Origin: JBGSOV01 sp041738935
Lineage (GTDB): Bacteria; Patescibacteriota; Gracilibacteria; CAIRYL01; GCA-016699755
Reading direction: 5' to 3'
Assembly: GCA_041738935.1 (NCBI GenBank)
Contig: JBGSOV010000018.1
Coordinates: 1 to 14,915 of the forward strand
DNA length: 14,915 nt
Position numbers and translations under genes: made by a program. Positions within the stretch are counted from its first letter, which is position 1, and every line of letters begins with the position of its first letter. The notes under the pieces were generated by a model that was not told the origin of the DNA, made no database searches, and saw only the letters and a list, made by a program, of their open reading frames with translations. This document shows, in pieces, positions 11,984-14,915 of this stretch.

Positions 11984-12493
11984 CTACGCAGCTTTAGGAA
12001 CAGGAAATGGGAGAATATTGTCTGTTCCCACTCTTTCATCTTCACTTTTTGTATAGGTAAAAATTGCTTGTGCACTCTGTTGCTGATAATCCAACGCATT
12101 CTTAATGAGAAATTGAAAATAATTTTTTAAAAAAGTGAGTTTTTCTTTTAATTCTGTCTTTGATTCTACTCGTGAAGCATATTGCATTGCCGCAAGCTCC
12201 ATTGTGTTTAGGGCAGTCAAAGCATATTGGTACGCATTTTCCACATGTATGTTAGAAACCCGATCCGTTCCTTCATCTCCTAATATTCGGCTGGGTAATA
12301 GTGAAGCAATGTGGCTTCTGGTCATAGCAATAAAATCCGCAAAATATTGCTTACTGAGCTCAATCAAATCATTGGGTGTTGGCTCAGTTTTGTTAGAATT
12401 ATCTTCTGAAAAGCGATTCTTCATAAAATTTTGTGCTGCTTTATGAAAATTATCTTCCAAAGGCGTGCGCGATGCGGAATCGAACTGTGCCAT
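11984..12493 (-). CDS. Hypothetical helical protein (169 aa)
   Basis: I do not recognise this protein. It looks almost entirely helical: a charged segment at about 10-35 with Asn/Ser-rich spacing, then long amphipathic segments (LIELSKQYFADFIAMTRSHI at 43-62; HVENAYQYALTALNTMELAA near 83-102; LKEKLTFLKNYFQFLIKNAL near 114-133; QQSAQAIFTY), and a short Pro-rich tail (LPFPVPKAA). There is no signal peptide or transmembrane helix. A four-helix-bundle fold is plausible from the heptad-like spacing, but this is inference. It has its own good promoter at 12520-12549, so it is independent of rsmG 83 nt upstream. The ATG lacks a Shine-Dalgarno sequence and has a pyrimidine-rich upstream stretch. The stop is TAG. 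Confidence 0.75.
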   Translation of the reverse strand: MAQFDSASRTPLEDNFHKAAQNFMKNRFSEDNSNKTEPTPNDLIELSKQYFADFIAMTRSHIASLLPSRILGDEGTDRVSNIHVENAYQYALTALNTMELAAMQYASRVESKTELKEKLTFLKNYFQFLIKNALDYQQQSAQAIFTYTKSEDERVGTDNILPFPVPKAA

Positions 12494-12519
12494 GAAGAGT
12501 AAGAAAGAAAGAGGACCTC

Positions 12520-12549
12520 ATTGTAGGAGTCGTCTTGCTAAAATGACAA
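12520..12549 (-). promoter_or_regulatory. Promoter for the 169-aa gene
   Basis: On the minus strand TTGTCA (12544-12549) and TACAAT (12520-12525) are 18 nt apart, five of six matches in each box. The predicted start near 12513 leaves a leader of about 20 nt before the ATG at 12493. Confidence 0.65.
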
Positions 12550-12576
12550 GCATATTTTGGCAGGCAAAAATTGTTG

Positions 12577-13287
12577 TCAGTGATTTTTTGATGAGAAGTC
12601 TGACACCGTTAATGGCTTCTTTTTGGGGAGTCCCACTTCACGAGGGAAGTTTTTTGAGAGTTCGGCTTGTTTTTGATAAAGCCACAAAACCCGCTGTTCA
12701 CCACTCGTCAACACATACTCTTGTTTTTGAACAAATTTTAGGTTCAATAAATCTGCCAAATCGTTATCTGTCACATCAAAGTCCGGTCCGCGATAGGCGA
12801 CAAAACTACCACCGACTTTGACAAATGGGCTCACCAATTCAAGCAAAACCGGAAACGGCGCAACAGCACGCGCTGTGACGACATCAAATTGCTCACGATA
12901 ATTCTTCACGTGCCCAAGTTCTTCTGCGCGTCCATTGAGAAGCTTTATATTCAACACTTCGGCAGCTTTTGCAATCCGCTCGATTGCTGCTAATTTTTTA
13001 GCAGTCGAATCTAAACCAAAAAAAACATGTTCAGCAAACACAATCGCTAACGGCAGCAGTGGAAATCCGCCGCCTGTGCCAATATCCAGAATTTTGGCAT
13101 GTGATTTGTTTTTTAAAATTTTACGCAAAATCTCCGTTGCTGCCAAGCTGTCACGAATATGTTTTTCCCACACTCCTTCTTCGGTGCGAATTGCGGAAAG
13201 ATTTGTAATTGCGTTTTCACGCAAAAATTCGGTGACGATTTTGTGCATCACTGCGTACTGTTCGGCGCTCAATCCATTATCACGCAT
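12577..13287 (-). CDS. rsmG: 16S rRNA (G527-N7)-methyltransferase RsmG
   Basis: RsmG (GidB) adds the m7G527 mark in the 530 loop of 16S rRNA; loss of it gives low-level streptomycin resistance in known bacteria. The 236 residues fit the family, though the C-terminus runs somewhat longer than average. Motifs seen: HIRDSL (43-48), the SAM-binding DIGTGGGFP (68-76), the acidic GLDS (91-94), GRAEE (119-123), VTARAVAP (137-144) and the C-terminal FPREVGLPKKKPL (214-226), which matches the conserved YPR..G.P.K.PL ending. The ATG overlaps the leuD stop by one base (TAATG), so translation is probably coupled and there is no separate promoter or Shine-Dalgarno sequence. The stop is TGA, followed by the promoter of the next gene. 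Confidence 0.96.
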   Translation of the reverse strand: MRDNGLSAEQYAVMHKIVTEFLRENAITNLSAIRTEEGVWEKHIRDSLAATEILRKILKNKSHAKILDIGTGGGFPLLPLAIVFAEHVFFGLDSTAKKLAAIERIAKAAEVLNIKLLNGRAEELGHVKNYREQFDVVTARAVAPFPVLLELVSPFVKVGGSFVAYRGPDFDVTDNDLADLLNLKFVQKQEYVLTSGEQRVLWLYQKQAELSKNFPREVGLPKKKPLTVSDFSSKNH

Positions 13288-13865
13288 TATTTGATCTTGG
13301 GAATAACTTGCTCGCGTTTTTTGGCAAAGGCGCGAATTTTATCAGTGTACTTGGCGAGATAATCAGTGTCAGAGAGTCCTTCCAAAAAGCGAATCTTGGC
13401 AAACGCGTTGATTTCAAAATGATAGGTTTCGCCATCTGCTGTCACAGTTTGTTCTGCCAAATCAATGGTGATATCAAAAAGTTCGTCCTCGAGAGCGAAA
13501 AGCTTGTTCACAACCTCAGTGGGTAAAACAATAGGAAGCAAGCCATTTTTTTCGGCATTTCCTTTAAAAATATCGGCAAACTCGGATGAGATCACTGCTT
13601 TGAAACCCGATTGTGTCAGCGCCCATGGTGCGTGCTCGCGACTACTGCCACAGCCAAAATTTGGACCGGCGATTACTACTGCCGCGTTTTTGAACTCTGC
13701 GCGATGCATAGGAAAGTTTGGGTCTTTTTTAAATTCGGCGAAGCACCCTTCTGCCAAACCAGATTTGTCCGTCACCTTGAGATATTTGGCCGGAATGATC
13801 AGATCGGTATCGATATCTTTGCGCGGAATCCGGATGGCTTTGGAAGTAAAAGGTTCGAATGGCAT
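13287..13865 (-). CDS. leuD: 3-isopropylmalate dehydratase small subunit LeuD
   Basis: LeuD pairs with the iron-sulfur subunit LeuC to isomerise 2-isopropylmalate to 3-isopropylmalate in leucine biosynthesis. The 192-residue protein shows the swivelling-domain motifs of the family: DIDTDLIIPAKYLK (17-30), the substrate-binding GPNFGCGSSREHAPWAL (67-83), FKGNAEKNGLLPI (100-112) and the FLEGLSDTD end (160-168). It looks complete and functional. It is the first gene of a two-gene unit with rsmG. No leuA, leuB or leuC is in the window; the upstream side is a repeat and transposase region, so any leu partners lie elsewhere. The ATG has no Shine-Dalgarno sequence, and no convincing promoter is seen upstream. 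The small subunit of a related aconitase-type enzyme is a less likely alternative. Confidence 0.94.
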   Translation of the reverse strand: MPFEPFTSKAIRIPRKDIDTDLIIPAKYLKVTDKSGLAEGCFAEFKKDPNFPMHRAEFKNAAVVIAGPNFGCGSSREHAPWALTQSGFKAVISSEFADIFKGNAEKNGLLPIVLPTEVVNKLFALEDELFDITIDLAEQTVTADGETYHFEINAFAKIRFLEGLSDTDYLAKYTDKIRAFAKKREQVIPKIK

Positions 13866-13951
13866 AGAAATACAAAAGAATGCGTTTGGAGCTTAGCAAA
13901 AAATGAGTTTATGAGGAAAGCACATGATCCGTCATTTTGAAAACACCGCAT

Positions 13952-13993
13952 GCGATTCCCCCTCCCCTTCGTTAGGGGAGGCTGGGAGGGGTT
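13952..13993 (+). repeat. REP-like hairpin, family I, unit upstream of leuD
   Basis: CCTCCCCT (13961-13968) and AGGGGAGG (13974-13981) form a perfect 8-bp stem with loop TCGTT, followed by CTGGGAGGGGTT. This reproduces unit a (AGGGGAG, short spacer, GAGGGG, TT) in the same orientation. GCGATT sits on its left edge (13952-13957), and CGATT also ends units a and b. Confidence 0.7.
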
Positions 13994-14065
13994 GTGTGTG
14001 CAAATGCAATACACTCTTTATTCGCAGCTTACTCTTCTGAGAACAATTTTGTATACTCGCCATAG

Positions 14066-14139
14066 TCGAGAGAAGGATTGGAGATATATGCCTATGTCTT
14101 CATGCTCAATCACATCCATTTATTGATCCGTGCACCCTC
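14066..14139 (+). pseudogene. Remnant of a second Y1/HUH transposase
   Basis: In one plus-strand frame the sequence encodes SREGLEIYAYVFMLNHIH followed by LLIRAP, bounded on the left by a TAG (14063-14065). The NHIHLL core is the HUH metal-binding motif of Y1 (IS200-like) transposases and aligns with IYAFVFMTNHFHF of the intact gene at 14184-14687, but is clearly from a different copy. No N-terminal part and no catalytic-tyrosine part follows in frame, because the frame runs into the hairpin at 14143-14165 and then antisense to the intact transposase. About 25 codons survive. Confidence 0.65.
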
Positions 14140-14165
14140 GCTGGAGCATTCTTGCAGAATGCTCC
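14140..14165 (+). repeat. Left REP-like hairpin of the RAYT unit, family II
   Basis: Arms GGAGCATTCT (14143-14152) and AGAATGCTCC (14156-14165) pair perfectly over 10 bp with loop TGC, preceded by GCT. It lies 18 nt beyond the transposase stop codon. It is the inverted mate of the hairpin at 14748-14771; the two differ in the stem only by one T:A to C:G exchange. Confidence 0.85.
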
Positions 14166-14183
14166 TCTCAAGTCAGGAGTTAT

Positions 14184-14687
14184 TCATGATCCAAGAACAG
14201 AAAGAGGTATTCGTGAGGGGATTTTACTCGCCGAAGACCAGCGCCAGTCTTTGGGAAGATGAACATATTCTTTGCGCACGGGGTTATGATGGATATAGTC
14301 GACTTTTTGTTGAAAAAAACCTTCTGTTTCAATCAGTTTTGGATAATTTGTCTTTTCCCAAAACTGATACTTGTCATTGTCTTCAAAGATCCTGAGGACT
14401 TGAGGCTCATAACTGAGGATGCTCTTTTTAAATGCTTTTGAGAGAAAAGTCTTCATGTCACGAAGTACAGCGCCAAGATCATCTGCGGAACCAATAAAAT
14501 GGAAGTGATTCGTCATGAAGACGAACGCATAGATTTTGAGGCTTTTGTTTTCCTGACAATAGACAAAACTCTCTTCCAGAATGTGGAATCGATTATGACG
14601 GTCAAACAGATGATACCAGTTCTTTACTGTGCAAGTGACACAATAAATCTGATCTTTGAGTTCCGATGAGATGCGGATTGAAGGCAT
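14184..14687 (-). CDS. REP-associated tyrosine transposase (Y1/HUH)
   Basis: This is a single-stranded-DNA nickase/strand transferase of the Y1 superfamily, close to the RAYT (TnpA-REP) group, which cuts at hairpins next to short conserved sequences. The 167-residue protein is compact and complete. The HUH motif is H61-F-H63 within FVFMTNHFHF. The catalytic tyrosine is probably Y131 in QQKVDYIHHNPVRKEYV, which matches the YI-H-NP pattern of the family. WRWSSAS (148-154) is the usual C-terminal signature. The N-terminus lacks an obvious extension. It lies between two inverted hairpins (14140-14165 and 14748-14771), the standard RAYT arrangement. A perfect TATAAT (14695-14700) precedes the ATG by only 7 nt, so the mRNA may be leaderless. 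The stop is TGA. Confidence 0.9.
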   Translation of the reverse strand: MPSIRISSELKDQIYCVTCTVKNWYHLFDRHNRFHILEESFVYCQENKSLKIYAFVFMTNHFHFIGSADDLGAVLRDMKTFLSKAFKKSILSYEPQVLRIFEDNDKYQFWEKTNYPKLIETEGFFQQKVDYIHHNPVRKEYVHLPKDWRWSSASKIPSRIPLSVLGS

Positions 14688-14694
14688 GGGGGTT

Positions 14695-14700
14695 ATTATA
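14695..14700 (-). promoter_or_regulatory. -10 box for the transposase, possibly leaderless
   Basis: A perfect TATAAT on the minus strand ends seven bases before the ATG at 14687, so the expected start falls on or next to the initiator A. No good -35 box is seen 16-18 nt upstream, which suggests low or host-regulated expression. Confidence 0.45.
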
Positions 14701-14747
14701 ATAAGCTTTGAGGTTCGCTTTGATTATTCTGATCCGGGACTATTGCA

Positions 14748-14771
14748 AGCACTCTGCAAGAGTGCTCGAGC
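14748..14771 (-). repeat. Right REP-like hairpin of the RAYT unit, family II
   Basis: Arms AGCACTCT (14748-14755) and AGAGTGCT (14759-14766) pair over 8 bp with a 3-nt loop. Read on the minus strand it is preceded by GCTCG (14771-14767) and has loop TGC, just as the left hairpin has GCTGG and loop TGC. It lies 60 nt upstream of the transposase start. Confidence 0.85.
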
Positions 14772-14915
14772 CGGAGTGAGATTACCAGTAAATTACTGAA
14801 GATTTTTTTAGAGATAGTGTGCATAAAAAGATAAGAAAGAAATTTTAAAATCGACATATCAGAGCTCCACAATCGGTGCGCCCCAACTCAAACTCATTAC
14901 CTGTGGCATACGTGC
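14772..14915. other. Unassigned right edge
   Basis: No gene can be assigned. The last 70 bases have two minus-strand frames that stay open to the window edge (one ends with TGA at 14859-14861, the other with TAA at 14845-14847). Either could be the C-terminus of a gene that starts outside, but neither resembles a family I know. Confidence 0.4.

Noticed and set aside
13799..14014. 71-codon minus-strand frame upstream of leuD
   Set aside because: It crosses the family I hairpin (NPSQPPLTKGRG peptide) and overlaps the leuD start; no sign of a real protein.
14078..14395. 105-codon plus-strand frame taken as a whole gene
   Set aside because: Only the first 20-25 codons resemble a transposase; the rest is the hairpin and antisense of the intact transposase.
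685..14687. Recoded TGA (glycine) as in Gracilibacteria or Absconditabacteria
   Set aside because: TGA ends rsmG, the transposase and the small membrane protein at plausible family lengths, and no recognised gene contains an internal in-frame TGA.
14845..14915. C-terminus of a minus-strand gene entering from the right edge
   Set aside because: Two different frames stay open for about 18 and 22 codons; too short to choose or identify.

Overview
The window looks like a chromosomal segment of a Candidate Phyla Radiation (Patescibacteria) genome. A Peregrinibacteria-like lineage is possible, but this is inferred from gene content, not measured. Three things support it. First, there is a huge secreted protein built from DUF11-like repeats, whose N-terminus (WGP..., then a FNNYTDN...DEREF region) resembles the leader domain I associate with Patescibacteria surface proteins. 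Second, none of the ten likely start codons is preceded by a Shine-Dalgarno sequence. Third, genes are compact and short-leadered. TAA, TAG and TGA all end plausible genes, so the code appears to be standard code 11.

Layout. Positions 1-346 hold no gene, only two hairpins. A tRNA-Ala(GGC) lies on the minus strand at 347-423. A very strong promoter (536-564) then drives a plus-strand pair: a 115-residue single-pass membrane protein (685-1032) and a 2638-residue surface protein (1083-8999). The large protein has a signal peptide, about 15 beta-sandwich repeats of several classes, and a C-terminal membrane anchor. A bidirectional terminator at 9023-9056 separates it from a run of minus-strand genes: two unrecognised proteins (9064-9612 and 9723-10223), uracil-DNA glycosylase ung (10284-10970), the 23S rRNA 2'-O-methyltransferase rlmE (11311-11904), a third unrecognised protein (11984-12493), and the coupled pair leuD-rsmG (13865 down to 12577).

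The right end is a mobile-element neighbourhood. An intact Y1/HUH transposase of the REP-associated (RAYT) kind (14184-14687) lies between two inverted, nearly identical hairpins that differ only by one compensatory base-pair change. A shred of a second HUH transposase (14066-14139) abuts the left hairpin. A separate, C/G-rich hairpin family is scattered at 294-321, 11007-11275 (an array of several units between ung and rlmE) and 13952-13993.

The best candidate for an undescribed system is the hairpin-RAYT-hairpin unit at 14140-14771, together with its possible relation to the scattered hairpins. The second is the membrane-protein plus giant-adhesin operon with its cysteine-paired repeats. 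The housekeeping genes (DNA repair, two rRNA methyltransferases, leucine biosynthesis) are ordinary. The three unknown genes show no recognised fold; two of them have good promoters of their own.
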